Shown here piece by piece: positions 27,899 through 36,494 of a DNA stretch of 64,000 nt. How positions within the stretch are numbered: the stretch's first letter is position 1; each line of letters opens with the position of its first letter. The stretch is from Paenibacillus paridis (GTDB lineage: Bacteria; Bacillota; Bacilli; Paenibacillales; Paenibacillaceae). Under the pieces are notes generated by a model. The model saw only the letters and a list, made by a program, of their open reading frames with translations, was not told the origin of the DNA and searched no databases. A program made the position numbers and the translations under genes. The DNA is taken from assembly GCF_006345825.1 (NCBI RefSeq), contig NZ_VCIX01000081.1:62001-126000 (forward strand). Reading direction: 5' to 3'.

Positions 27899-28041
27899 TG
27901 GAGGGAGCAGCACAGCCGTGTCATTTTAGAAGAAAGTTTGCCGGGTTTTCATAGGGAATAGCCCTTTCGAGTCATGCCGAGCCTGCTGCCTATGAGCGAA
28001 AATGAGAGATAGAGCTTATTTAGGAAGGCGAGGCGAACGGT

Positions 28042-28470
28042 TTGGAAGAACAAGTAGACAAGAAAAAATCGTTTTGGCTGTTTCTGGCTTGGGCGACTGC
28101 CGTACTGGCGACTGCCGGAAGCTTGTATTTAAGCGAGGTTATGCACTTTGCCCCGTGCAGCCTCTGCTGGTTTCAGCGAATCTTTATGTATCCGCTGGCG
28201 CTTCTGCTCGGCATTGCCTATACCAAAGGAGATACGGGCATCGTCTCCTACACGCTGCCTCTAGTTGTCATAGGTGGAGGCTTTTCTCTCTATCATTCGA
28301 TACTGCAAAAGCTTCCGCATGACTCGCCTTTGGCGGCCTGCGGCCCCGTCTCTTGCCAGGGCGATTATTTGAATTGGTTTGGTTTTATTACGATTCCAAT
28401 GCTGGCTCTTGTGGCGTTTTTAATTATTTTGACGGCGCTGCTGCGCTTGCGTAAGCTTAACCGCGCATAG
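28042..28470 (+). CDS. bdbC: Disulfide bond formation protein, DsbB/BdbC type
   Basis: 142 residues from TTG 28042, after AGGAAGGCGAGGCG. Four membrane helices. The redox cysteines are present: Cys39/Cys42 in CSLCWFQR and Cys100/Cys105 in the second loop. It reoxidises a DsbA-like thiol oxidase and passes electrons to quinone. The usual partner gene bdbD is not adjacent. The 143 bp before it hold nothing I can name. Confidence 0.92.
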   Translation: MEEQVDKKKSFWLFLAWATAVLATAGSLYLSEVMHFAPCSLCWFQRIFMYPLALLLGIAYTKGDTGIVSYTLPLVVIGGGFSLYHSILQKLPHDSPLAACGPVSCQGDYLNWFGFITIPMLALVAFLIILTALLRLRKLNRA

Positions 28471-28561
28471 AGGCGGCTGCGGCGGGCATGAAAGCGATCG
28501 GTAGACAATGGACCTCCCCCCGTGATATATAAAAAGAAGCGAAACACAGGGGAGGAATAGA

Positions 28562-29029
28562 ATGATGCAACTACCGCTGACAGGTGCTGGCGCTACGGAG
28601 GCACATGCAAGCCTGCTGCTCGGCAGCTATCGCAAATGGACCGGCAATGAGCTGCTTGCGCTGAGAGCGGAAGCCGATTTGCGGGAGCAGCTCTTCCATG
28701 CGCCGACGGTCATTCTCTCGCATGGAGCCGAGCCGGATCCCGTTCTCAATTACGGAAATGCAGCTGGGCTTGGATTATGGGAAATGGAATGGGATACGTT
28801 CACTCGGACGCCTTCAAGGCTTACGGCCGAACCCATGGAGAGACAGGAGCGGGATCGTTTCTTTGAGGCGGTGACCGCGAACGGCTACGTCGACAACTAC
28901 ACGGGCATTCGCATTTCAAGCACGGGGCGGCGGTTTTATATTGTAAACGCGACGGTTTGGAATGTGGTGGACGAGCTAGGCGTTTATCGCGGCCAGGCGG
29001 CTGCTTTTTCGGATTATCGGTATTTATAG
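28562..29029 (+). CDS. MEKHLA (PAS-like) domain protein
   Basis: 155 residues, a single domain. The segments VILSHGAEPDPVLNYGNAAG, WEMEWDTFTRTPSRLTAEPM and GRRFYIVNATVWNVVDELG are the family's hallmarks. MEKHLA domains resemble PAS sensors and occur alone in bacteria; the ligand is unknown. GGGGAGG lies just upstream of two adjacent ATGs. No cofactor-binding residue can be named from sequence. Confidence 0.85.
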   Translation: MMQLPLTGAGATEAHASLLLGSYRKWTGNELLALRAEADLREQLFHAPTVILSHGAEPDPVLNYGNAAGLGLWEMEWDTFTRTPSRLTAEPMERQERDRFFEAVTANGYVDNYTGIRISSTGRRFYIVNATVWNVVDELGVYRGQAAAFSDYRYL

Positions 29030-29204
29030 TTGGATGAGGCAAGAGAAGACAAGGAAAGCAGTTCTACGGTAGGCTCATGGGGCTTACGGCAGGGCTGCTT
29101 TTTTTCAAATATAAGAATGTATAAGGGCGCCGAAGGAGTTTACGCTTTGTTTGCGAAGGTTAGGTATAATAAGGAAAAAGCAGCAGAAGAAATGGAGGGG
29201 TACT

Positions 29205-30083
29205 ATGCCGATACATATCGGACTGGCAGGCTGGGGCGACCATGATCGGCTGTATGTCCCAGGAGCAAAGGCAGGAAGCAAGCTGCGGCAATACGCAAAG
29301 CATTTTCCGTTGGTGGAGGTGGACAGCACCTTCTATGCCATCCAATCACAGGAGCGGTTCGTTAAATGGCTGGAGGATACGCCCGCAACGCTCCATTTTG
29401 TAGTGAAGGCTTATCAGGGCATGACGGGCCATCAGCGAGGACCTACCATTCCCGCTCAGGAGATTAACGAGATGTACGCAGCATTTCGGCATATGCTGGC
29501 ACCCGTAATGGAGGCCGGCCGTTTGACGGCGGCATTGTTTCAGTACCCACCCTGGTTCGATTGCACGCAAGAGAATGTACGGGTGCTGCGGGAAACCAAA
29601 GCGCGAATGAACGGCATTCCGTGTGCGCTCGAATTTCGGCATCAAAGCTGGTTCACCGATGAATACAGGGAGAAGACACTCGCCTTCATGGAGCGGGAGC
29701 AGTGGCAGCACAGCGTCTGCGATGAGCCGCAGGCCGGAATCGGATCGGTGCCGACGGTACTGCGGGCAACGGATGCGCAGGCGACGATTGTCCGGTTCCA
29801 CGGCCGGAACGTGTCCGGCTGGAATCAGGCTAGCGCCCCGAACTGGCGTGAGGTTCGCTATTTATATCGGTATAGCGACGAGGAATTGCTGGATTGGGCA
29901 AACAAGCTAAAGCAGCTTGAACAGCAGACCGAGCATGTCCACGTCATCTTCAACAATAACTCTGGCGGAGACGCGGCAGAGAATGCCAAGCGCCTGATGG
30001 AACTGCTGGGACTCACCCGCCCCGATGGCGGGGACCCGAACGAGCCGCCTCCCCCCGTGGTGGAGCAGTTGGATTTATTTTGA
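29205..30083 (+). CDS. DUF72 (YecE/YunF) family protein
   Basis: 292 residues. ATG 29205 follows GGAGGGG; the frame continues upstream only through the promoter region, where TATAAT lies at 29165-29170. TIM-barrel family of unknown biochemical role, with typical segments HIGLAGWGDHDRLYV, VEVDSTFYAI, YPPWFDC and VHVIFNNNSGGDAAENA. The last, with its Asn-rich turn, is conserved across DUF72. Monocistronic. Confidence 0.9.
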   Translation: MPIHIGLAGWGDHDRLYVPGAKAGSKLRQYAKHFPLVEVDSTFYAIQSQERFVKWLEDTPATLHFVVKAYQGMTGHQRGPTIPAQEINEMYAAFRHMLAPVMEAGRLTAALFQYPPWFDCTQENVRVLRETKARMNGIPCALEFRHQSWFTDEYREKTLAFMEREQWQHSVCDEPQAGIGSVPTVLRATDAQATIVRFHGRNVSGWNQASAPNWREVRYLYRYSDEELLDWANKLKQLEQQTEHVHVIFNNNSGGDAAENAKRLMELLGLTRPDGGDPNEPPPPVVEQLDLF

Positions 30084-30145
30084 GCCTCATGTAGGGACCT
30101 TCCTCGTATAGATCTCGGATGAAGGTCTGCTCTTGTAAAAAATAA

Positions 30146-30181
30146 AGCCATGAAGCTCAGAAAAATCAGAGTTTCATGGCT
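30146..30181 (-). terminator. Rho-independent terminator of the collagen-like gene
   Basis: AGCCATGAA-CTC and GAG-TTCATGGCT form a 12-bp stem with small bulges. On the minus strand it is followed by TTTATTTTTTAC, so it mainly ends the collagen-like gene; it may also slow transcripts from the DUF72 side. Confidence 0.8.
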
Positions 30182-30190
30182 AGATGTATT

Positions 30191-31675
30191 TTAAGGACTG
30201 GAAATTTCAATACCCGCGCTTGCAAATCCGCTAATTGTGTTGACGAGGCTAAGTCCGCTAGCAGTTGCCGAGAATACCAACATGTAACGGTTTCCTTTTG
30301 TAACGGTCACATTCATCGAGTTATTTTCACCTTCAGCAGTTGAACCAACAGCTAGGACGCCCGTGTAAGGAGTTAGCGATACTTCTGGGCCGACGGGCGC
30401 AAATGAATTGCTTCCTGAGGCTTCATAAAGCTGAGCGCTAACGGTTAAGGTTGTTCCGAGTAAGACTACTGCATTCGATGAGCTGAAGAAGGCGTTAAGT
30501 GATGTTATCGTGCCGGATCTTGGCATACTGAATGCGAAATTCTTGCCATTCGTAATGTCAATTGTACCTCCAGTTAATGTGGTACCACTTACTGAGCTTC
30601 CAAAACCAAGCAGCGCTCCAGTTCCTTTCAGTCCGCCTACTATTGTAGTTAAGTTGACTGCATCGCCAGAGGAAAACGGCATGATCGCAGACGATCCCGC
30701 AGGACCTGTTGCCCCTGTCACGCCTTGCGGGCCTTGAGGTCCCGCAGGTCCAGTAGCTCCAGTAGCCCCGGTCGCTCCGTCAGCGCCAGCAGGTCCCGCA
30801 GGTCCTTGCGGCCCCGCAGGCCCAACCGCTCCGTCTGCTCCAGCGGGTCCGGTTGCCCCGTCGGCGCCAGCAGGTCCCGTAGGTCCTTGCGGCCCCGCGG
30901 GTCCAACAGCTCCGTCAGCTCCCGCAGGCCCGGTTGCCCCGTCAGCGCCAGCAGGTCCCGTAGGTCCTTGCGGCCCCGCGGGTCCAACCGCTCCGGCAGC
31001 TCCCGCAGGCCCGGTCGCCCCGTCAGCGCCCACAGGTCCCGCAGGTCCTTGCGGCCCCGCAGGCCCAACCGCTCCGTCTGCTCCCGCAGGCCCGGTCGCC
31101 CCGTCGGCGCCCGCTGGCCCCGTTGCCCCGCTAGCGCCAGTGTCGCCTTTCGGTCCTTGCGAACCAGTGCTGCCAGCCGGCCCTTGAGAGCCTGTTGCTC
31201 CCGTTTCCCCTTTAGGACCCTGCACACCCGCAGCGGCGCCTGTAGAGATTTTTATCGTATTGGTGGATTGTTCCCAGCCCACCTGAAGCCCTAGCACTTC
31301 TGAGACAAAGCGTACGGGAATCCAGGCTCTTTGATTTCGAAGAAGGGGAGGCTGATCCATTTTATAGGTAATATTGGTTGTGCCCTCAGTAACGGTCGCT
31401 GAAGGATTGCCGATGGTCATTGTAACGGTTCGATCGCCCAATGTGGCCGCAATCGTTTTGGAGCCGGCATCCCATTTCACATCCATATCTAGCGCATTCT
31501 GAAAGAGAGAAATCGGAGCCATTACTACATTGTCAGATTTAAACGTCTCAATAACGGACCTTTGCCCGCTTATCTCGATATTAGTAGTGGAGCTTCCGGA
31601 AGCTTGCACGACGGAAACCATGATCACACAAAGCATTGTAAACAATGTGATCATTTTAATCATTTTTGAACGCAT
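30191..31675 (-). CDS. Surface collagen-like protein with copper-amine-oxidase-like stalk domain and BclB-like C-terminus
   Basis: 494 residues; AGGGGGAA precedes ATG 31675. A signal peptide ends near residue 26. Residues 30-148 match the copper amine oxidase N-terminal-like domain common in Paenibacillus envelope proteins (TVTMTIGNPSATVTEG, NQRAWIPVRFVSEVLGLQVGWE). Residues about 153-327 are uninterrupted Gly-X-Y collagen sequence. The last 165 residues are beta-rich and match, from memory, the C-terminal domain of exosporium glycoprotein BclB. It would form a triple-helical filament on the cell or spore surface. The fusion of the wall-type N-domain to a BclB-type C-domain is unusual. No sortase motif. 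Confidence 0.88.
   Translation of the reverse strand: MRSKMIKMITLFTMLCVIMVSVVQASGSSTTNIEISGQRSVIETFKSDNVVMAPISLFQNALDMDVKWDAGSKTIAATLGDRTVTMTIGNPSATVTEGTTNITYKMDQPPLLRNQRAWIPVRFVSEVLGLQVGWEQSTNTIKISTGAAAGVQGPKGETGATGSQGPAGSTGSQGPKGDTGASGATGPAGADGATGPAGADGAVGPAGPQGPAGPVGADGATGPAGAAGAVGPAGPQGPTGPAGADGATGPAGADGAVGPAGPQGPTGPAGADGATGPAGADGAVGPAGPQGPAGPAGADGATGATGATGPAGPQGPQGVTGATGPAGSSAIMPFSSGDAVNLTTIVGGLKGTGALLGFGSSVSGTTLTGGTIDITNGKNFAFSMPRSGTITSLNAFFSSSNAVVLLGTTLTVSAQLYEASGSNSFAPVGPEVSLTPYTGVLAVGSTAEGENNSMNVTVTKGNRYMLVFSATASGLSLVNTISGFASAGIEISSP
30700..31220 (-). repeat. Collagen-coding tandem repeats, 81-bp period
   Basis: The Gly-X-Y region repeats a 27-residue block (ADGATGPAGADGAVGPAGPQ plus seven residues), with about five copies of variable exactness. 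Such arrays change length by slippage or recombination. Confidence 0.85.
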
Positions 31676-31760
31676 AAATTTTGTTCCCCCTGTAATTAAT
31701 GTTGAAAATCAAAAAAAAAAAAATTATTAGTAAATGTTAGCATAATTGCTATCGTTTGTT

Positions 31761-31775
31761 AAGATATTTTATCTT
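31761..31775. promoter_or_regulatory. Perfect 6-3-6 palindrome between divergent genes
   Basis: AAGATATTTTATCTT lies in the AT-rich gap between the collagen-like gene and the leucine-rich-repeat gene. It could be an operator, but in sequence this AT-rich such palindromes also occur by chance. Confidence 0.3.
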
Positions 31776-31946
31776 ATTAATCATTTATATCGTTTATAAA
31801 AAGTGATCCGAAGTTCCTATCCTGCTCCAAGCCGCAGGTAAAAAGACCACTGCCTCTTTGCCATATGGGAAGTTATAATAACATTTATGGAGATGCGCTC
31901 TGTGTCCGATTCTATAAATGAGCTTGCCTAACGAAGGAGGAGCACT

Positions 31947-33233
31947 GTGAATATTACGGAAAATTTCAGGGATGAACGTTTCAAAGCCTATGTTCTGGAA
32001 ACCTATTGCGGAGGACGTCATGGGATTCTGGCAAGTGATGTGGATCGAATCGCAACCCTAGAGCTTGCAAATCATAACTACTCAAGCCTGAGCGGAATTG
32101 AGTTTTTCGTATCGCTTGAGGAGCTAGATTGCTCATTTAACGCGTTGACGGAGCTCGATCTCAGCAAAAATATAAACCTGAGAAGTTTGGATGGCAGAGG
32201 AAACCAATTAACTGCGCTGGATACGGGAAATCAACCGAATTTAGAAAAGCTGTCTTGCAATCATAACCGATTAATGGGGCTGGATCTCAGTCGCAATCCT
32301 ATGCTAAAAGAGCTTAACTGCAACAAAAACGAGCTCCATGGCTTGGATTTAAAAAATAATGCAAGGCTAGAGGCGCTGGACTGCGGGTTTAACCGCATCC
32401 GGAATTTGGATGTCAGTTCAAACGCGATGCTCGCTAAATTGGATTGTTATTGGAATATCCTTTCGGAATTGCATGTCAATCACAACGTGAGCTTAAAAAA
32501 GCTTAACTGCAGCTACAACGCCCTGTTTGAATTGAATCTGGATCAAAATACGCAGCTCACCTATGTCGAATGCGCTAACAATTATTTGATCAGTTTGAAC
32601 TTGAAGGGCTGCCCGGACTTGGTTGAGATACGCTGCAATCACAATCATCTGACGGGTTTGGACGTAAATGAAAATCCCGCGCTGCAAAGTTTAAGATGCT
32701 TCAATAATCACATCACGGCACTGGATCTCGGCAATAATAGGGAGCTAACCGAGCTCTATTGCTCGGAAAATAAAATTTCAAAGCTGGATACGAGCCATCT
32801 TCCCAAGCTGGCGCGGCTGGATTATTCAAATAATCTCATGGCGGAGCCGGATTATTCGGTCGAGGAGTTCGGGACCTTTCGATATGATGTCTCGCTATCT
32901 TCCTATGCAATGATGCTTCATTATGAGGGGAAAGAGCTTTCAGTTAGAGCGAATGTCTCTACTGAAGAGGAAATAAAGCGGCTGTCGCCAGTCATTAAGA
33001 TAGCATGGGAGCGTTTTGGCGAGCTGATTGATCAGGCACTGAGCCTTATTGCCGAAATGCATCCGGACGAGGATGTAAGTGAATTGGTTCTGTCCGAGCT
33101 TGAATTTGATCGAGACAGCCATTTTCGGTTAGGTTATGATGCGGGGGATACTCCGGCGGGGCAGCTATACATTTACGCGGCTTTTAATAAGAAGCTTGAA
33201 ATAAACAACGAGCTCATTTATGAAACGTATTAA
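31947..33233 (+). CDS. Cytoplasmic leucine-rich-repeat protein (21-residue IRREKO-like repeats)
   Basis: 428 residues from GTG 31947, with AAGGAGG 6 bases upstream. No signal peptide or anchor, so it probably stays inside the cell, unlike internalins. Residues about 50-300 hold around 12 repeats of the form LxxLDCSxNxLxxLDLSxNxx, with a recurring Cys at the ladder position. The C-terminal 130 residues are a separate alpha/beta domain (ELSVRANVSTEEEIKRLSPV, then LYIYAAFNKKLEINNELIYE) that I do not recognise. Probably a protein-binding scaffold. Convergent with the SUMF1 gene. Confidence 0.85.
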   Translation: MNITENFRDERFKAYVLETYCGGRHGILASDVDRIATLELANHNYSSLSGIEFFVSLEELDCSFNALTELDLSKNINLRSLDGRGNQLTALDTGNQPNLEKLSCNHNRLMGLDLSRNPMLKELNCNKNELHGLDLKNNARLEALDCGFNRIRNLDVSSNAMLAKLDCYWNILSELHVNHNVSLKKLNCSYNALFELNLDQNTQLTYVECANNYLISLNLKGCPDLVEIRCNHNHLTGLDVNENPALQSLRCFNNHITALDLGNNRELTELYCSENKISKLDTSHLPKLARLDYSNNLMAEPDYSVEEFGTFRYDVSLSSYAMMLHYEGKELSVRANVSTEEEIKRLSPVIKIAWERFGELIDQALSLIAEMHPDEDVSELVLSELEFDRDSHFRLGYDAGDTPAGQLYIYAAFNKKLEINNELIYETY

Positions 33234-33262
33234 TAAAAGGCAAGGCATGAGCAAGAGGTTAA

Positions 33263-33305
33263 CCAAAATAAGCCCAAGCGTGAAAGACGCTTGGGCTTAT
33301 TTTGG
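33263..33305. terminator. Bidirectional terminator, 19-bp perfect stem
   Basis: The stem arms are CCAAAATAAGCCCAAGCGT and its exact complement, around the loop GAAAG. A/T-rich ends on both sides let it serve the leucine-rich-repeat gene and the convergent SUMF1 gene. Confidence 0.93.
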
Positions 33306-33330
33306 AAATAGGCGATGTCCCCCATCGCTC

Positions 33331-34008
33331 CTATTTGCAAGACCGGGCGAGGCGGAATCCAAGATCATCGATGCAGAAGGACGGATGGCTTCGACGGCGG
33401 CACGTGGCTCCGCAGCCACGCTCCTCTTCCGCCCAACTCCCGCCTCGGAAGATGCGGTACGGGCCATATACATTCTCGTCATATAAATCCCAGCACCATT
33501 CCCAAGCATTTCCTAGCATGTCATAGAGCCCCCATGCATTCGGTTGCTTGAGGCCGACTTCATGGATTTGGCCATTGGAATTTTTATGATACCAAGCAAT
33601 CTTATCTATTTCTCCATAACGATAACCGCTTGTTCCCGCTTTGCAGGCATACTGCCACTCTGCTTCGGAAGGAAGGCGATATCCGTCTGCTTCCCAATCG
33701 CAATGAATGTCGTCACCGTTTAGCGAATAACATTCTTGCAATCCGGCTTTCTGTGAAAGCAGATTGCACAAGGTGATGGCTTCATTCCAGGATACATTGA
33801 CTACCGGCTTTTGTTTATCTTCCTTAGAGCTAGATGATTTTCCCGTTATCTCGCAATACAACGCCATGGTTACAGGAAATGACGCGAGCTGGAACGGCTT
33901 TATTTCGGACGTCCATATCTTTTTCGTTCGATCATCCCGTAATTCAACCTTGCCGTCCGGAAGCTTGACCATCGGATAATCAAATTCGTTGCTTAATGTT
34001 GCAGACAT
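33331..34008 (-). CDS. SUMF1/formylglycine-generating-enzyme-like domain protein
   Basis: About 225 residues, one domain. ATG 34008 has AGGTG 9 bases upstream; a GTG four codons earlier would overlap that site. Typical segments are YRLPSEAEWQYACKAG, WGLYDMLGNAWEWCWDLY and FRGGSWAEEERGC. Formylglycine-generating enzymes need two active-site cysteines near the RGGS motif; here the spacing is Cys-Gly-Ala-Thr-Cys, one residue shorter than the CX4C I expect from the Streptomyces enzyme. It may therefore be one of the many SUMF1 proteins with another role. No sulfatase gene is nearby. The DUF4180 gene lies 25 bp upstream. Confidence 0.85.
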   Translation of the reverse strand: MSATLSNEFDYPMVKLPDGKVELRDDRTKKIWTSEIKPFQLASFPVTMALYCEITGKSSSSKEDKQKPVVNVSWNEAITLCNLLSQKAGLQECYSLNGDDIHCDWEADGYRLPSEAEWQYACKAGTSGYRYGEIDKIAWYHKNSNGQIHEVGLKQPNAWGLYDMLGNAWEWCWDLYDENVYGPYRIFRGGSWAEEERGCGATCRRRSHPSFCIDDLGFRLARSCK

Positions 34009-34033
34009 GGAGCAATTCACCTCAGCTTCAGAG

Positions 34034-34399
34034 TTAGCTCATACTTAGTTTTTCGATTCCTTGTTGCTCATTCGTCACGAAAAACAAATCTTTCCCTTTG
34101 TTGCTCTCATACATAAAGTCTTTAAAATTGTTACTGCTATACTCGGAAAAGTCACCGACAATGGCGAGTTTTATTTTATAATTGATAAATTTTTGCAAAA
34201 TATCTCCGGCTAGTCGCGTCTTCAAGCTGAAGAAGTCCTCGCAGATGGCTAACTTATTCAAAATCATTCGATTGCAGTCCGTTTCATAATTTACGGTCGC
34301 TATGAGGTCTAAGGCGGACTGCACATCCGTGATCAGGATCTCACTGCTGTTAATTACCGCAATATCGATATTGTTCTCGCTGAGCTTCGTTATTTTCAT
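34034..34399 (-). CDS. DUF4180 protein
   Basis: 121 residues; GGAGG precedes ATG 34399 by 8 bases. It matches DUF4180 over its whole length (ITDVQSALDLIATVNYETDC, FFSLKTRLAGDILQKFINYK, AIVGDFSEYSSNNFKDFMYE). The family often accompanies transcriptional regulators; no function is known. It is probably co-transcribed with the SUMF1 gene. Confidence 0.88.
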   Translation of the reverse strand: MKITKLSENNIDIAVINSSEILITDVQSALDLIATVNYETDCNRMILNKLAICEDFFSLKTRLAGDILQKFINYKIKLAIVGDFSEYSSNNFKDFMYESNKGKDLFFVTNEQQGIEKLSMS

Positions 34400-34522
34400 T
34401 TTAATCCTCCAGTTGTTAGCCTTCTGATATAGTCTTCACTAACATAACGATTATCTTTGCCTTTCACAGGCTAATTAAATAGGGCAGGTTCATTCCAAAT
34501 TTTATTTATACTGAACAGACAG

Positions 34523-34810
34523 AATATAGAAGGAATCCATCACGTTGTCAAGGTTGAGGAGGATAGGGGCGATCCAATGCTTTCGGAGAAGGTACTGGAT
34601 CTTCAGCCAGACTTCATTATTGCGCAAAATGGGGACAACTATGAAGCTTTATCCAAAATTGCACCAACAATCGTGTATGAGTATGGCAAATTAAATACAA
34701 TTGAGCAGTTGAGGCTATTTGGCGATCCTATTTCCTTGAGCCGGCAGCAAGCTTGGAGGCTCTATTCTATTATGTATTGGAAACTTGCTATAATACCTGT
34801 AGGCGAATAG
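34523..34810 (+). pseudogene. Fragment of a siderophore-binding protein gene
   Basis: The frame reads NIEGIHHVVKVEEDRGDPML then SEKVLDLQPDFIIA and IAPTIVYEYGKLNTIEQLRL FGD. This is the central hinge-region wording of iron-hydroxamate/FepB-type binding proteins (G-P-S-E-L-L-PDLI, then APTI--YG). It lacks the signal peptide, the first third and the last third, and ends in a non-homologous tail after a likely frameshift. No ribosome site. A remnant beside, but not part of, the two-component system that follows. Confidence 0.75.
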
Positions 34811-34846
34811 CGGAATCCATTTTTTTACATGAAGGGTATGAGCAGC

Positions 34847-35554
34847 ATGCATCAAAAAATTTTATTGGTTGAAGATGACCTCTCGATCGTCGAAATGGTC
34901 CAAAACCATTTGATAAAAGAAGGCTATGACGTCATCACAGCTTTTAATGGGGAAGAAGGCGTGTCCAAATTTAGAAATGGCCATTATGCTCTCGTTATCC
35001 TGGACATTATGATGCCGAAGCTGGATGGCTTGGAAGTCGTGAAGCTGATTCGGGAAAAAAGCCTCGTGCCGGTGCTTATGATGTCGGCCAAGGACAGCGA
35101 CGTGGATAAAGCGCTGGGACTTGGCTTTGGAGCGGATGACTATATCGCCAAACCTTTCTCGCTTATTGAATTTTCAGCAAGAGTGAAGGCTGCCATTAGG
35201 CGAGCAACCAAATATTCGAGCCAAGCGCCAATGCCACAAGCAACTGCTTCCAATATCATTTCTTGGCAATCGCTGCGTATTGACCTGAACAACTTCTCGG
35301 TTATGAAAGATGGCGAGGACCTGAGGCTGACCGCCAAGGAGTTTGAGATCCTAAAGCTGTTCGTGACCAATCCCGGACGTGTTTTTACTAAAGCACAAAT
35401 TTACGGGTTCGTCTGGCATGACAGCTATTATGGAGACGAGAATGTCATCAATGTGCATATCCGCAGACTTCGGGAGAAGATTGAGGATCAGCCTTCGAGC
35501 CCTCAGTTTCTCAAGACGCTGTGGGGAATCGGCTATAAATGGGAAGGAACCTGA
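34847..35554 (+). CDS. OmpR-family response regulator
   Basis: About 235 residues. Of three in-frame ATGs (34829, 34838, 34847), only the last lies at a workable distance (10 bases) from AAGGG. Receiver: acidic Glu/Asp pair in LVEDD, phospho-acceptor Asp in VILDIMMPKLDG, and the lysine in IAKPFS. Winged-helix C-terminus with LTAKEFEILKLF and VINVHIRRLREKIE. The stop and the kinase start are one base apart, so they are a pair. Likely regulator of the ABC transporter downstream through the repeats at 36495-36523. Confidence 0.93.
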   Translation: MHQKILLVEDDLSIVEMVQNHLIKEGYDVITAFNGEEGVSKFRNGHYALVILDIMMPKLDGLEVVKLIREKSLVPVLMMSAKDSDVDKALGLGFGADDYIAKPFSLIEFSARVKAAIRRATKYSSQAPMPQATASNIISWQSLRIDLNNFSVMKDGEDLRLTAKEFEILKLFVTNPGRVFTKAQIYGFVWHDSYYGDENVINVHIRRLREKIEDQPSSPQFLKTLWGIGYKWEGT

Positions 35555-35555
35555 T

Positions 35556-36491
35556 ATGTTTATTTTATTGCTTGTTGTGATTGGCATCTTATTGGCCATT
35601 ATCGTATTCCAGTACCTGGCGAGCCGAACAAGAAGCGGTAATATTCAGCAACTGCAAGGAAAGCTAAAGCAAGTGATGGAGGATCGAACCGGAGAAAGCC
35701 TGCTGCTGTTTACCGATGATCGGGAGCTGCAATCGCTGCTGGTAGAAATCAACCAATTGCTGGACTATGCCCGAAAAAGGGCAGCAGCTTATGAAAAAAC
35801 GGAAATGGCGACGAAAAAAATGATTTCCAATGTCTCGCACGATCTGCGAACGCCGCTAACCGTTATTCTCGGTTATATCGAAACCATTCATCTCGATCCG
35901 CTGATGTCCTCCCGAGAAAGAGAAGAATTGCTGGCAAAGGTATACAAGAAGACGCTCGAGTTGCTGGAGCTGATTCATAAGTTTTTTGATCTGTCCAAGC
36001 TGGAGTCGGGTGATGAGCAAATGCCGATCGAGCGTGTTCATATCAATGAGGTATGCCGGCAAAATATTTTGGCGTTTTATGAGATTCTGACGAACAAAGG
36101 CTTTGACGTTCGTATCGCCATTCCGGATGAAGCTATATTTGTGCTCGGAAATGAAGCCGCGCTGAACCGGATGCTGAACAATTTGCTCTCCAATGCGATC
36201 CAGCACGGCGGAGACGGGAAAGTCATCGGGCTGACCTTGAGAACAGAAAAGGAATTCGCGCTAATCGAAATTTTGGATCATGGAAAGGGCATTTCGGAGC
36301 AGCATCAGGACCGTGTATTCGAACGATTATATACGCTTGAGGACTCGCGAAATCCGGCTTCTCCGAGCAGCGGCCTCGGTCTTGCGATTACGAAGCGGCT
36401 GGCAAGAGCGATAGGGGGAACGGTTACGCTCTTTAGCAAGCCTCATGAGCAAACTGTGTTTTCTATCCGCTTAAAGCGAATTCAATATTAG
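35556..36491 (+). CDS. Sensor histidine kinase (short-sensor, intramembrane type)
   Basis: 311 residues. ATG 35556 has GGAAGGAA upstream and begins the membrane helix FILLLVVIGILLAIIVF. There is almost no extracytoplasmic loop, so it senses through the membrane or through the partner transporter. Phospho-acceptor histidine in NVSHDLRTPLTVILGYIE; ATPase with NLLSNAIQHG and DHGKGI, and G2 box SSGLGLAI. This layout is typical of kinases controlling bacitracin- or lantibiotic-resistance transporters. 89 bp separate it from the ABC genes. Confidence 0.92.
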   Translation: MFILLLVVIGILLAIIVFQYLASRTRSGNIQQLQGKLKQVMEDRTGESLLLFTDDRELQSLLVEINQLLDYARKRAAAYEKTEMATKKMISNVSHDLRTPLTVILGYIETIHLDPLMSSREREELLAKVYKKTLELLELIHKFFDLSKLESGDEQMPIERVHINEVCRQNILAFYEILTNKGFDVRIAIPDEAIFVLGNEAALNRMLNNLLSNAIQHGGDGKVIGLTLRTEKEFALIEILDHGKGISEQHQDRVFERLYTLEDSRNPASPSSGLGLAITKRLARAIGGTVTLFSKPHEQTVFSIRLKRIQY

Positions 36492-36494
36492 TGC

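Noticed and set aside
30725-31294. 189-residue open frame antisense to the collagen-like gene
   Set aside because: Arises from the Gly-X-Y codon pattern read backwards; low-complexity Arg/Ser product, no ribosome site.
33220-33486. 88-residue ORF on the plus strand over the terminator at 33263
   Set aside because: It runs through a 19-bp perfect terminator stem and is antisense to the SUMF1 gene.
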